Assembly (NCBI RefSeq): GCF_002007215.1
Contig: NZ_MUHX01000011.1
Location: forward strand, 1 to 64,000
Source: Pyramidobacter sp. C12-8
GTDB lineage: Bacteria; Synergistota; Synergistia; Synergistales; Dethiosulfovibrionaceae
Reading direction: 5' to 3'
Length of the DNA stretch: 64,000 nt
This document shows positions 29,263 to 38,593 of the stretch, in pieces; positions within the stretch are counted from its first letter, which is position 1, and each line of letters opens with the position of its first letter. The notes below the pieces were generated by a model. It was given only the letters and a program-made list of their open reading frames with translations, was not told the DNA's origin and did not search any database. The position numbers and the translations under genes are program-made.

Positions 29263-31080
29263 ATGCACGTGTTCGCTTTTTTGCTGGCGGCCGCCGGAGC
29301 GGCGCTGTCCCTGTGTTACAGCGGCTGTCTCGCCATGATCATGGAAAGCGGTTTTGAGCTTGGCTGGCTGAAGGACTTCGCTTCGCTCGATCCCAAGTCG
29401 ATGTGCGTCGTCGCTTCTTCCGCTCTGGCGGTGCTGGGGGCGTTGCTGGTCCTGTTCAGGAAAAAGCTTGCGGCGCTGCTGCTGTTCGCGGCGGCGGGGA
29501 TCTCTTTGTACTGCGAGTTCAGGCTGAAAATCGTCTATCCCTACGTTCGCGCTTCGGCGGTGCTGTTCGCGGCGGCCGCACTGATGGGCATGAAGGTCCG
29601 CGGCGCGGAGGACGAATACGGAGACGAGGAATATGTCGGCAAGGAGCCGGAAATGGCCGATCCCGCTCCGGCGACGGCGTTTGACCGCGAAGTGAAAGAT
29701 GAGCTCGCCGCGGCGGAGGATGGAATGCCGGCCCCGAAGGCGGGCTGTTCGCGCCTCTGGGGGTTCCTGCTGGCGTTGGCGGCGGCAGGTTATACGCTCT
29801 GGCAGAGCGGCATGTGGCCGGTCGTGCAGGCGCACTTCGTCGATCTCGAATGGTATAAGAATCTTCCCTCGCTCGACGCCAAATTGTTAAGCGCGCTTGC
29901 CGCGGCGGCTCTGGCCTTGTTGGGCGGCCTGCTGGCGCTGGCGAAGCGTGCCGGCGCTACGCTGTTTTTGACCGTTGCGGCCGTGGTCTGCGCGGTGGCC
30001 CAGCTTCACTGGGACGTCTGGTTCCCCGCGTCCTGGGGGGCTTTTGTCCTCTGCCTTGTCGCCGGCGCGGTTTCCTGGCCCGGTGCGGCGGTGGACGCGG
30101 CCCGGGCGGGACGCCGTTACACGTCGGCCTATGTTTTCGCCTTTATTTTCGCGCTGGCGGCTGCGGCTATTTCGCTTTATCAGAGCGGGGCGTGCCGCGT
30201 TCTTGGCGAAAAGTTCGGCGGCGGTTTCTGCCTGGCCGCGCTGGGCGATCTGGACGAGAAGACGCTGTGCGCCGCGGTGACGGCGGCGCTTGGCCTTGCG
30301 GGCGGCCTGCTGGCGCTCTGCGGCCTGCGCTTTTCCACCTGGCTGCTGCTGGCGGCGATGTTCGTCTCGCTGGGGGGCGAACTGATCTGGCCTGAGTATT
30401 ACGCGTTCTCATGGATCGCGCTGCTGCTGTACGCGCTCTCCGCGCTGCTGAGCAGCGCGCTGGTGAGGGCCGGTGAGGAAACGCCCGTGAAGAAACTGCC
30501 GCTCTCCGTCGCCGTGATCGCCATGATGGCGGCGGCCGGAGCCGGCGGCGCCGCCGTGTGGTATTACGACAAGGGCGTGATGGCGGAGAGGTTCCGCGAC
30601 GCCCGTGCCAACGATCCCGCCTATCAGCAGATCGCCGAAGAGGTGAAAGCGAAGGACGCGAGGATCGCCGAAACGGACGGCAAGGTGCGGGAGCAGATGG
30701 GGCTCGTGGCCGAGCGCGAGCAGAAGATCGGCGAGCTGACGGCGGTCAGTGCCGCCAAGGACGAAGAGATCAGGAAACTGACCGCTCAAAGCGCCGCGCG
30801 CGACGAACGGATCGCGGCGCTGAACGCCCGGCTTGAGCGGGCCAAGACGGAGCTGGCCGCGGCGCAAGCCGAGTCGAGACGGAAGTTCGTCTACCTGCGC
30901 GGCAGCAACAACGTGCGCGACGTGCCGAACGCCGACAAAGGGTCCAAAGTCATCGGCCGCCTCAGCAACGAAACGGCTGAAGTCGTCGGCTCGCAGGGCG
31001 GCTGGTATCAGGTGAAAGGCTCCTTCGGCGCCGGCTGGGTCTTCGGCAAAAACGCCGTGATGCTGGATCTGGGCAGATAA
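29263..31080 (+). CDS. Polytopic membrane protein with coiled coil and SH3 domain
   Basis: 605 residues, unknown family. Three repeats of about 120-130 residues each begin with a helix of type FAFxxALAAAxxSLYQSG, then a short loop, SLDxKxLxA, and two or three further helices (starting near residues 2, 165 and 290). After a last helix near 415 comes a charged coiled coil (about 440-545, KAKDARIAETDGKVREQMGL). The C-terminus is a bacterial SH3 domain (YLRGSNNVRDVPN, GGWYQVKGSFGAGWVFG). SH3 domains of this type often bind peptidoglycan. GGAGGA precedes the ATG at 29263; a terminator follows. Confidence 0.8.
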   Translation: MHVFAFLLAAAGAALSLCYSGCLAMIMESGFELGWLKDFASLDPKSMCVVASSALAVLGALLVLFRKKLAALLLFAAAGISLYCEFRLKIVYPYVRASAVLFAAAALMGMKVRGAEDEYGDEEYVGKEPEMADPAPATAFDREVKDELAAAEDGMPAPKAGCSRLWGFLLALAAAGYTLWQSGMWPVVQAHFVDLEWYKNLPSLDAKLLSALAAAALALLGGLLALAKRAGATLFLTVAAVVCAVAQLHWDVWFPASWGAFVLCLVAGAVSWPGAAVDAARAGRRYTSAYVFAFIFALAAAAISLYQSGACRVLGEKFGGGFCLAALGDLDEKTLCAAVTAALGLAGGLLALCGLRFSTWLLLAAMFVSLGGELIWPEYYAFSWIALLLYALSALLSSALVRAGEETPVKKLPLSVAVIAMMAAAGAGGAAVWYYDKGVMAERFRDARANDPAYQQIAEEVKAKDARIAETDGKVREQMGLVAEREQKIGELTAVSAAKDEEIRKLTAQSAARDERIAALNARLERAKTELAAAQAESRRKFVYLRGSNNVRDVPNADKGSKVIGRLSNETAEVVGSQGGWYQVKGSFGAGWVFGKNAVMLDLGR

Positions 31081-31104
31081 AACTTCAAAGCGGAGAACAA
31101 CGGC

Positions 31105-31150
31105 GAAGAAGCCGCCTCGATCGAGATTTTGAGGCGGCTTCTTTCTTTTG
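31105..31150 (+). terminator. Intrinsic terminator
   Basis: GAAGAAGCCGCCTC (31105-31118) pairs with 31131-31144 and is followed by TCTTTT. Confidence 0.8.
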
Positions 31151-31248
31151 GGACCCCCGGCGGGGAGCGGGGGCGCTTTCCCATCGGCGGGCGGCGGTGC
31201 TACAATATGAAGCGGCAAACAGAAACAGAGTGAAGGCGGTCGATAGAA

Positions 31249-32322
31249 GTGAAGAAACTGATAACGGCGATGTGGCTGATCTGGCTCTGCGTCCCGGCCT
31301 GGGCGCGGCCGGAGGAGATCTTCCGGCTCGAGATCCCCGCGGCGGCGGGCGGCATGGCGCGTGCCGTCCGCCCCAACGGACAGACGAAAGATCTCGGCAA
31401 AGTGCTGCGCGTGCCCACGGCCACGCGATATCCCGGCTACACGGCCAGCGCCTGGGCCGAACCCGGCACCGTGGCGGCCACGGCGGTGAACGCGATCCAC
31501 CTGACGGTTTCCGTGGAGAACGAAAAGGGGCGCATCGTCAGCCTTGTGCCGGCGGAGACGATCGCTCCCGCGGCGGGCGCGTCGGCGGCGTTCGTGATCG
31601 ACTGTCCGGCCGGTGCGGGGCTGTTCGGCGGCTGGGCGCCGGTGGTGGGCGACCGGGCGCGCGTGCGCCGCGCCGACGGCACGCTGCGCGAGCTGACGGC
31701 GGCTCAGCTGCCCGAACCCGGCGAGACGCTGGTGGTGTCGGTGACGGAAGACCTCGACGGACCCTACATGTTCGACTTCGAAAACCGCGCCGGCGGCGAG
31801 GTGCGGGCGTACTGGCGCGGCGGCGGCAAGGCGATCGCCTCCGTGGAGCGCCCCTTCCGCGGCGTGGGACGCTTCGGCGGCAGCAAGTTCCAGCGCCGCA
31901 GCGCCCTGCGCGCCAACCACTGCGGCGTGATCTGCGTGAGCACGAGCGACGTCGGCGACATCGGCGGCTTCCAGATCATTCCCTGGGAGCATTCGTTCTC
32001 GCCGGAGATGAAATCGGCGTGGGAAAAGACGCAGTGGATGATCGTCCGTTCTCTCGACGGCGAAAAGATGACGGCGCGCGCGCCGCTTTTCAAGGGCGTT
32101 TTCACGCCGGGAGCGCAGGCGCTGGAGAAACTGTGGGATTTCTGGTCCACGTACGGCCGCCGCTCGCTGGTGATGTGCCGCGTCGACGGCGGCGAATGGC
32201 GGCGTTTTAACGCCGCAGCCGGCAAGGACGACCACGCCTTCGACCATATCACGCATCTGCGCATTTACGCGCCCTTCACCAGGGAACCGGGCAGGAAGAC
32301 GCATCTGGGCGACTTCCGCTGA
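31249..32322 (+). CDS. Secreted protein of unknown family
   Basis: 357 residues from a GTG start. Residues 1-19 are a signal peptide (MKKLITAMWLIWLCVPAWA). I see no lipobox and no other membrane helix, so a periplasmic location is likely. The middle is rich in beta-type sequence (TVSVENEKGRIVSLVPAE; MFDFENRAGGEVRAYWRGG), and the C-terminal half has aromatic clusters (WEKTQWMIV, LWDFWSTYGRRSL). I do not recognise a domain or catalytic motif. It lies between two terminators and forms its own unit. Confidence 0.8.
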   Translation: MKKLITAMWLIWLCVPAWARPEEIFRLEIPAAAGGMARAVRPNGQTKDLGKVLRVPTATRYPGYTASAWAEPGTVAATAVNAIHLTVSVENEKGRIVSLVPAETIAPAAGASAAFVIDCPAGAGLFGGWAPVVGDRARVRRADGTLRELTAAQLPEPGETLVVSVTEDLDGPYMFDFENRAGGEVRAYWRGGGKAIASVERPFRGVGRFGGSKFQRRSALRANHCGVICVSTSDVGDIGGFQIIPWEHSFSPEMKSAWEKTQWMIVRSLDGEKMTARAPLFKGVFTPGAQALEKLWDFWSTYGRRSLVMCRVDGGEWRRFNAAAGKDDHAFDHITHLRIYAPFTREPGRKTHLGDFR

Positions 32323-32345
32323 ACGTTGCGGAAAAAACGTAAAAC

Positions 32346-32386
32346 AAAAAGGAGTTCACGAAAATTTTTCGGTGAACTCCTTTTTT
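32346..32386. terminator. Bidirectional terminator
   Basis: AAAAAGGAGTTCAC (32346-32359) pairs with 32372-32385 around a 12-base loop, with A-tract and T-tract flanks. Its end touches the stop codon of the convergent gene. Confidence 0.88.
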
Positions 32387-33362
32387 AATCGGGCAGAAAC
32401 GGCTTGAGCTTGGCCGCGAGCCGGCGCCACAGCGGCGCGCAAAGGCGCGCGAGGCGGCTCCGCTCGTGGAACAGCCCCCAGCCGGCCAGCAGGGCCGAAA
32501 CGGCGAGCAGCGGATGATCCGCGCAGAACTGCAGCAGCCCCGCGGCCGGGGCGACGTAAACGAAGCGGAAAAACCGCTCGCCCGTCAGGCGCGCCACCAG
32601 CGGCGCGAGGAACAGGCGCATCACGGCGTAATAACAGCACAGCGACAGCGGCGCCAGCACGGCGATCAAGCGGATGAAGCGGCGGTTCTCGTCCAGCGCC
32701 TGCTGCGAGATGGCCCGCGCGTAACATTCCGTGCCGCTGCCCATGAAGCGGTAAGCCCAGCGCTGCCACCGGCCGAGCCCCTGCACGCTCCGGTCGATCC
32801 GGGCGCAGGCTTCCCGGTAGACGCGCGCGAAGATCTGCACCTCGATGAAACGCACCAGGTTGAAGCCGAATTCGCCGTAGATCTCCCTGACCTTTTTGAG
32901 CGGAAAGTCCCAGCGGGTGAAGTAGTAGTAAAGATTCTGCATGGCGATGCCGAGCGAGAGGGCGCGCACCACGAATCCCAGCGAGGCGACGCTGATCACG
33001 TGCAGACGCGCCAGCGCGTAGCCCGTCAGGAAGACGACGAGCGTCGTGAAGGACTTGAAGAGGCTGACGATCACCAGTTCGAGAAAGCGCCGCCGCACCT
33101 GCTCGGCCACGCGCTGCTCCCGCGCCCGCCGCATCACCGTGTCGTCGATGTAATCGGGGATCGCGTGCGTGATCCGGTCGAACCAGCCGTCGTAGCGGCG
33201 GACGGGCAGCGGCGCGGCGGGCGCGGCGGGAAAATATTTCTCCACCAGAAAGACGCTGAGCCGATGCGACAGGCGCTGGCGCAGCAGAATAAAGCCCAAC
33301 GCGCTCAGAAGCAGCGAATGGGCGACGACGAAAGAGATCAGTGAGGAAAGGAAATTCAGCAC
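32385..33362 (-). CDS. Membrane protein of unknown family
   Basis: 325 residues. Hydrophobic segments lie at about 6-27, 100-122, 125-143, 228-250 and 275-300. A charged stretch of about 60 residues follows the first helix (RRYDGWFDRITHAIPDYIDD, then many Arg/Glu), and another basic stretch ends the protein. No signature residues suggest transport or catalysis. It is alone on its strand between two terminators, with a weak SD (GGTGCGC) before the ATG. Function unknown. Confidence 0.72.
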   Translation of the reverse strand: MLNFLSSLISFVVAHSLLLSALGFILLRQRLSHRLSVFLVEKYFPAAPAAPLPVRRYDGWFDRITHAIPDYIDDTVMRRAREQRVAEQVRRRFLELVIVSLFKSFTTLVVFLTGYALARLHVISVASLGFVVRALSLGIAMQNLYYYFTRWDFPLKKVREIYGEFGFNLVRFIEVQIFARVYREACARIDRSVQGLGRWQRWAYRFMGSGTECYARAISQQALDENRRFIRLIAVLAPLSLCCYYAVMRLFLAPLVARLTGERFFRFVYVAPAAGLLQFCADHPLLAVSALLAGWGLFHERSRLARLCAPLWRRLAAKLKPFLPD

Positions 33363-33492
33363 AGCGCACCTCGGAAGACAAAAAGTCGGCTTGCCGCCGC
33401 GGCAGTTTGTTCCATTTTACACTGAGCTTTCGGAAATTGCGATTTTTCCCCGAGGAACGGAGGATCCCGGCGCAAGCTCTGCGGCACAAAGG

Positions 33493-33530
33493 AAGAGCGC
33501 CCGCGAACAGGTTCGCGGGCGCTCTTTCTG
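33493..33530 (-). terminator. Intrinsic terminator
   Basis: AAGAGCGCCCGCGAAC (33493-33508) pairs with 33511-33526. On the minus strand a TCTTCCTTT tract follows, so it ends the small secreted-protein gene at 33574. Confidence 0.75.
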
Positions 33531-33573
33531 TATGAAGCGAAAGCGTGCCGCGCGGAACATGCAGCGGCGGCCG

Positions 33574-34041
33574 TCAATGATAACGAATCGAGCTGAGGAT
33601 ACGTTCCGTTTCGGGCGTGTCGCCGTCCTTGACGATCTGCGTGACGAACCACGCGCCGTTTTCGATCGCGAAGCGGAAACGGCTTTTCGTCTCGGTTTGA
33701 CTGCGCGAGTCTTTCCCCGCGACGGTGAACGAGCAGGAACCGTCCGCCGCGGCGGAGACGGCGCTGGTTTGGGCGCCGCCTTCGCGAAGCTGCTCGGCAA
33801 GGTATCCGGCGACCGTCTGCGGATCGAGGTCGGCCTTTTCCCGAGCGCTGGCCACTGCCTGAGCCGTCAGCGTGATCACGGTCTTTTTGTTGGCGGCGGT
33901 CAGCGTTACGCTGTCGTCGGCGCGGACTGCGGCGTCCCATGTTTCGGGAAAGACGACGGTCAGCGCTTTGGTGCGGATCTCCGTAGCGAAGGCCGAACGG
34001 GCGCACAGCATGACGATGAACAGCGCCATCAGTTTTTTCAT
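33574..34041 (-). CDS. Small secreted protein, DcrB/PsbP-like fold possible
   Basis: 155 residues from the ATG at 34041 (GGGAGGGG site). A signal peptide covers residues 1-19 (ALFIVMLCARSAFA). The mature part starts TKALTVVFPETWDAAV and continues with short strands (SVTLTAANKKTVITLTAQAV; CSFTVAGKDS) and a final ILSSIRYH. This layout resembles PsbP/DcrB-type proteins (N-terminal FPxxW, final ILxSI), which bind small ligands or partner proteins at membranes. That match is by eye only. It is 56 bases downstream of the lysine decarboxylase gene and may be co-transcribed. Confidence 0.7.
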   Translation of the reverse strand: MKKLMALFIVMLCARSAFATEIRTKALTVVFPETWDAAVRADDSVTLTAANKKTVITLTAQAVASAREKADLDPQTVAGYLAEQLREGGAQTSAVSAAADGSCSFTVAGKDSRSQTETKSRFRFAIENGAWFVTQIVKDGDTPETERILSSIRYH

Positions 34042-34097
34042 GAAAACCCCTCCCGGGCACATCAATTTTGTCTTTGCGCCTGCGGTGCGCCGCGCGC

Positions 34098-36239
34098 TCA
34101 TTCTTCGTCGAGCACCTTGACGTAATAGCCGTCCTTGCGGCGGTAAGCGCCGTGAATCTCGGTGTCGAAGCCGGGGAACAGTTCGCCCGTCTCGCAGAGC
34201 ATGTTCAGGTAATCCAGCACGGCGGCGCTCTTCTCGGTGACTTTCTCGCCGGGCATGACCAGCGGCACGCCGGGCGGGTAGGGCAGGATCATGTCGGCGC
34301 TGACTTGGCCGAGCAGTTCCGCCAGCGGCACCTCGTGCGTTTCGCCGCGCAGGTTTTTCTGAAAGGCCTGGTACGGCGTGTATTCCATCTCCGGCAGATC
34401 GTCGTAGGCGTGGTACATCAGCTTGGGCAGGTCGCGTTTGCGCATCACGCGGTGCAGGCCGCGCGTGAGCTGCTGCAGCGACATGTTCATGTAAAACACG
34501 GGATCGAGCTTGAACAGGTCGGGCATGGCCTCGCGGATGGGAACGTCGTTGTCGTAGTCGCGCTTGAAATCCTGAAGCGCTCGCAGCAGCGCCTTGGTGC
34601 GCAGCTCGTCGACGCCGAGCGCGAACAGGAACAGCATGTGGTACGGCCCCGTCTTCTCGGTGACGACGCCGTGATTGTTGAGGTAGCGCGACACCACAGC
34701 GGCGGGGATGCCCTCTTCCATGAGCTGTCCCGTGGGATCCATGCCGGGCGTGAGCACGGAGACGCGGATCGGGTCGAGGTAGTTGAAGTCCTCGTCGGCG
34801 CCGAGGAAACCGTGCCAGCGTTCGCCGCGGGAGATGGGCCAGCATTTGGTCTCGGAAATGTCGTCGGGCTGCCAGCACTTGAAGAACCACGTGCTGCATT
34901 CGTCGTGCAGGCGCGCCAGCTCGCGGCGGAAAGTCATGGCGCGGTCGATGGAGTTCTGCAGCAGCCGCCGTCCCTGGTTGCCCGTCATCATCGCCGCGCC
35001 CGTCTCGGCGCTGGCGACGATGGGATAGTTGGCCGAGGTGGTGGTGTGCATCATGTAAACCTCGTCGAGCACGGATGCGTCGTACTCGCCCTTGACGTGG
35101 ACGTAACTCGCCTGCGCGAAGGAGGCCAGCATCTTGTGCGCCGACTGCGTTTCAAAAATGGTCTTGCCGGCCGTCGCTTCGCCGCACATGCCGAACTTGT
35201 TCTCGTAGATTTGGTTGAACGGCGCGTAGGGCGACCAGGCGCTGTCGAAATGAATTTTTTTCACCGGCAGGTTGGCCTTGATCCAGCTGCAGTCGTAGAG
35301 CAGCCCGTCGTAAGTGCTGTCGCTGATGACCGCGTAGGTGGGCCAGGTGGCGTCGTCGCGCTGGGAAAGTTTGTAATGGATGGCCTCGGACGTGAACTCG
35401 TCGGCGGGGATGCCGCCGATCATGCCGTAGGCGTTACGCGTCGGCAGCAAATAAATGGGCACCACGTCGCACATCATCAGCAGGTGCGTCATCGACTTGT
35501 GGCAGTTGCGGTCGATCAGCACCGTGTCGCCCTGCGACACGCAGTACATGCCGACGATCTTGTTGGCCGTGGACGTACCGTTGGTGACGATGTAGCTGCG
35601 GTCGGCGTTGAAGGCGCGGGCGATCAGCTCTTCGGCGTCTTTGTGCACGCCGGTGTGTTCCAGCAGCGAGCCCATGTCGGGCACCGACACCGACGTGTCG
35701 GCGCGGAAGGCGTTGGCTCCGTAGAATTTGTAGTAAGCCCAGCCCATGGCGTGATGGCGGAACGCCGAGCCGAGCAGGTGCCCCGTGGTACAGAAGGTGT
35801 TCTTCTTCGCGTCGGCGAACTTGAACAGCGCGCGCGTGAACGGCGGCAGCAGCAGCTCGAAATAGCGGCGCACGGCGCGGTCGATTTTCGCCGCGGTTCT
35901 CTCGGCGTTGCGGCAGGGCAGCGGCACGAAGGCCAGCGTCAGTTTGTCCTTGTCCGGCGGCTGCAGTTCCTTGGCGGCCCCCGGGCTGGTCAGAGCGAAA
36001 AAGGGCAGGCGCTCGTTCAGTTCCCCCATAGAAGCGTACAGTTCGCCGCCCATCGTGTCCCAGTCGATGATCGCGCCGGCGGCTTCGGGGCGCTGCTCCA
36101 GCATGTCGACAAGGCTTCCCTCCAATTCCGGACGCTGCAGGCGGTAGCCTTTATTTTCCAGTTCTTCGAAAAGCTCGGCGGTTTCGGGGCTGTCGAAAAT
36201 CGAATCCGAAGCGCGGTCGAGCAGCAAGAGGACGTTCAT
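34098..36239 (-). CDS. Lysine decarboxylase (LdcC/CadA type)
   Basis: 713 residues, fold III PLP decarboxylase with N-terminal wing domain, like E. coli LdcC and CadA. The PLP lysine is in QSAHKMLASFAQASYVHVKG. YMMHTTTSANYPIVASAETG, LDPIRVSVLTPGM, GIPAAVVSRYL and the ending PGFDTEIHGAYRRKDGYYVK follow the lysine enzymes closely, more so than arginine or ornithine decarboxylases, so I favour lysine to cadaverine. The reaction consumes a proton and protects against acid. No cadB antiporter lies next to it. GGGGGG before the ATG is the SD. Confidence 0.88.
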   Translation of the reverse strand: MNVLLLLDRASDSIFDSPETAELFEELENKGYRLQRPELEGSLVDMLEQRPEAAGAIIDWDTMGGELYASMGELNERLPFFALTSPGAAKELQPPDKDKLTLAFVPLPCRNAERTAAKIDRAVRRYFELLLPPFTRALFKFADAKKNTFCTTGHLLGSAFRHHAMGWAYYKFYGANAFRADTSVSVPDMGSLLEHTGVHKDAEELIARAFNADRSYIVTNGTSTANKIVGMYCVSQGDTVLIDRNCHKSMTHLLMMCDVVPIYLLPTRNAYGMIGGIPADEFTSEAIHYKLSQRDDATWPTYAVISDSTYDGLLYDCSWIKANLPVKKIHFDSAWSPYAPFNQIYENKFGMCGEATAGKTIFETQSAHKMLASFAQASYVHVKGEYDASVLDEVYMMHTTTSANYPIVASAETGAAMMTGNQGRRLLQNSIDRAMTFRRELARLHDECSTWFFKCWQPDDISETKCWPISRGERWHGFLGADEDFNYLDPIRVSVLTPGMDPTGQLMEEGIPAAVVSRYLNNHGVVTEKTGPYHMLFLFALGVDELRTKALLRALQDFKRDYDNDVPIREAMPDLFKLDPVFYMNMSLQQLTRGLHRVMRKRDLPKLMYHAYDDLPEMEYTPYQAFQKNLRGETHEVPLAELLGQVSADMILPYPPGVPLVMPGEKVTEKSAAVLDYLNMLCETGELFPGFDTEIHGAYRRKDGYYVKVLDEE

Positions 36240-36366
36240 CTCGCCCCCCCTTTCTGGGAAGATCGGTGATCGTTACGTGGTACTTTATAAGCGCTTTCGC
36301 CTCAAAGCGCAAGGGCGGAAATCGGAAAAATCCGGCGGCGCGAAAATTTCATGCGGCGCGAAGAAT

Positions 36367-36400
36367 CGCCCCTCTTCCGCTTTCTCTGGAAGAAGGGGCG
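36367..36400. terminator. Hairpin downstream of the ADP-ribosylglycohydrolase gene
   Basis: CGCCCCTCTTCC (36367-36378) pairs with 36388-36400 with one bulged A. It lies after the stop of the minus-strand gene; the following tract on that strand is short in T. Confidence 0.6.
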
Positions 36401-36426
36401 AAAATTCAGCAATAGGTTTATTTGTC

Positions 36427-37269
36427 TCATCTCTCCAGGGGCGGACGAAAAAAGCCTTTTGCCCCAATTTGTTGCAACGGCGCGCCGCCCATGAAGCGTC
36501 CTTCGAAAGCCAGCAGCACGGCTTTCATCTTTTCGTCCATGGCCGCCAGCGCCACCGCGCGCATCGCCTCCGGCACGCCGAAGCGGACCTGCGCCAGCGC
36601 GCCGGCCATGTCGGCCTGCGTGTCGGTGTCGCCGTTGAGAAGCAGCGCTTTGGCGACGGCGTCCTCGTAGGACGAGCTTTCGAGGAAGCAGCGCACGGCC
36701 TGGGGCACGCTGCCCTGGCAGGCGGCGCTGAACGCATAGCCCTGCGCCATGATCTGCGCTACTGGCGTGCTCAGGTCGCAGCCGAACGTCGCCTCGAGAT
36801 AATTTTTCAGCTCGTCGTTGGACGCTCCCTGACGCAGCGTGAAAACGGCGGCGGCGATGATCTGCGCGCCCTTGACGCCTTCGGGATGCCCGTGCGTGTA
36901 AAGGGCGCTGGCGCGCGCCAGTTCAAGGGCCTCGTCGCGCGTGCGCGCCGCCCAGCCGACGGGGGAAACGCGCATGGCCGAGCCGTTGCCGAAGCTGTCG
37001 TTTCGGGCCAGCTCGCCGTTTTCGAGCCAGAGGCGGAAGCCGCGTCCATAGCCGCGGTTCGGATAAGCGCGGCCCCATTCCATGTAGCCGCGGGCGAAGC
37101 GTTCCGCGCTGCGGTCGCCGCCGAGCAGCGTTTCCGCAGTGGCGAAAGTGAGGATCGAGTCGTCGGTGAAACGGCAGCCGCCGTTGAGCAGCGGCCGCGA
37201 ACCGTCGTAACGGGAACAACGGCTCTCGTACTGAGCGCCGCAGAAATCGCCGAGAATCGCGCCGAGCAT
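36427..37269 (-). CDS. ADP-ribosylglycohydrolase family protein
   Basis: 280 residues, all-helical DraG/ARH fold. The magnesium-binding motifs are complete: GAILGDFCGAQYE at the start, RFTDDSILTFATA, GNGSAMRVSPVGW, HGHPEGVKGAQ, and NGDTDTQADMAGAL near the end. These enzymes remove ADP-ribose from proteins or nucleic acids, or hydrolyse ADP-ribosyl compounds. No nitrogenase or ADP-ribosyltransferase gene is near, so the substrate is open. An AGGAGGAATG overlap gives a clear start. Confidence 0.92.
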   Translation of the reverse strand: MLGAILGDFCGAQYESRCSRYDGSRPLLNGGCRFTDDSILTFATAETLLGGDRSAERFARGYMEWGRAYPNRGYGRGFRLWLENGELARNDSFGNGSAMRVSPVGWAARTRDEALELARASALYTHGHPEGVKGAQIIAAAVFTLRQGASNDELKNYLEATFGCDLSTPVAQIMAQGYAFSAACQGSVPQAVRCFLESSSYEDAVAKALLLNGDTDTQADMAGALAQVRFGVPEAMRAVALAAMDEKMKAVLLAFEGRFMGGAPLQQIGAKGFFRPPLER

Positions 37270-37384
37270 TTTTTCATTCCTCCTGTTTTGAGAGTGAAAC
37301 CTCTGCGTCCTCCGCTGTGTTATGATTATTGTACCGCAGGATCGCCGTTTCGCGAAAGACGGCGCTCCATGAGGAGGCTGATCG

Positions 37385-38593
37385 ATGAGAATCCTTCACA
37401 CGTCGGACTGGCATCTGGGACGCAAGCTCTGCGGCCAGGAGCGGGCCGACGAATTCCGCCAGTTTCTCGACTGGCTGACGGATACGCTGATTTGCGAACG
37501 TGTCGACGCGCTCGTCGTGGCGGGGGACGTTTTTGATTCCTACACGCCGCCCTTGTGGGCGCAGAGCCTTTATTACCGTTTTCTCACGGGACTGTCGCGC
37601 ACGCCCTGCCGCAGCGCGGTGATCGTGGCCGGCAATCACGATTCGGCGGCGCTGCTCGACTCGCCCCGGGAGCTGCTGGACCGTCTCGACGTCCACGTCG
37701 TGGGCGCGCCGGCGGCGGAGCCCGGCGCGGAGCTTTTCGAGCTGCCGGACGCGCAAGGGAAAACGGGCGCGCTGTGCTGCGCCGTGCCGTTTCTGCGCTC
37801 GCGCGACCTCTGCGGCGCGCTTGTCGGCGAAGACGCCGACGCGATCGCGCGCGCCGAACTGGACGGCTTCGCGAAGCATTACGCCGCCGTGTGCGCGCTG
37901 GCCGAAACGCGGCGCGCGGGGCGCGATATCCCCGTCGTCGCCCTGGGGCACTGCTTTGCCGCCGGCGGAACCGTGCGCGCCGACGACGGCGTGCGCGACC
38001 TGGCGGTCGGTTCGCTGGGCGCGGTGCCGCTGTCGGCCTTTCCCGAAAACGTCGATTATCTGGCGCTGGGGCACCTGCACGCGCCGCAGATCTGCGGCGG
38101 GCTCGAGAGCCGCCGTTATTGCGGCGCGCCGCTGTGCATGGGCTTCGGCGAGGCGGGGCAGAAAAAGCAGGTCTGCGTCGTCGATTTCGACGGGCGCGCC
38201 GTTTCGGTGCGCGCGATCGACGTGCCCGTGTGGCAGGAGATCCGCCGCCTGAAAGGCTCCTTCGACGAGATCGCCGCCGCTTTGAGCGAACTCGAACGGT
38301 CCGGCCGCTCCGTCTGGGTCGAAGCGGACTGCGCCGACGAGGGCGCTCAGGGACTGAACGACCGTATCCGCGAGCTGAGCGGCGGCGCGGTGAAGATCCT
38401 GCGCGTCAAAGTGGCGGGCGCGGGGCCGGCGGACGCTTTTTCCGGCGCGGGCGACCTGAACGAGGACTGGTCGCCGCGCGAAGTCTTCAGGCTCTATCTG
38501 AACGAGCACCAGATTGAGGGCGCGGAAGCGGAGGCGCTGACGGGCGCGTATCTCGAGGCGCTCGAAGCCGTGCGGACGGAGGCGGCGCGATGA
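37385..38593 (+). CDS. sbcD: Exonuclease subunit SbcD
   Basis: 402 residues, Mre11-type calcineurin-like phosphoesterase. Metal motifs: HTSDWHLG, VVAGDVFD, VVAGNHDS, VALGHCF and LALGHLHAPQ. The C-terminal part fits the capping domain that contacts SbcC. With SbcC it cuts hairpins, protein-blocked DNA ends and cruciforms. AGGAGG precedes the ATG; the stop overlaps sbcC (ATGA). Confidence 0.96.
   Translation: MRILHTSDWHLGRKLCGQERADEFRQFLDWLTDTLICERVDALVVAGDVFDSYTPPLWAQSLYYRFLTGLSRTPCRSAVIVAGNHDSAALLDSPRELLDRLDVHVVGAPAAEPGAELFELPDAQGKTGALCCAVPFLRSRDLCGALVGEDADAIARAELDGFAKHYAAVCALAETRRAGRDIPVVALGHCFAAGGTVRADDGVRDLAVGSLGAVPLSAFPENVDYLALGHLHAPQICGGLESRRYCGAPLCMGFGEAGQKKQVCVVDFDGRAVSVRAIDVPVWQEIRRLKGSFDEIAAALSELERSGRSVWVEADCADEGAQGLNDRIRELSGGAVKILRVKVAGAGPADAFSGAGDLNEDWSPREVFRLYLNEHQIEGAEAEALTGAYLEALEAVRTEAAR

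Noticed and set aside
34042-34899. Long upstream extension of the small secreted protein (33574-34041) into the lysine decarboxylase gene
   Set aside because: The extension reads the decarboxylase in the wrong frame; a signal peptide and SD mark the start at 34041.
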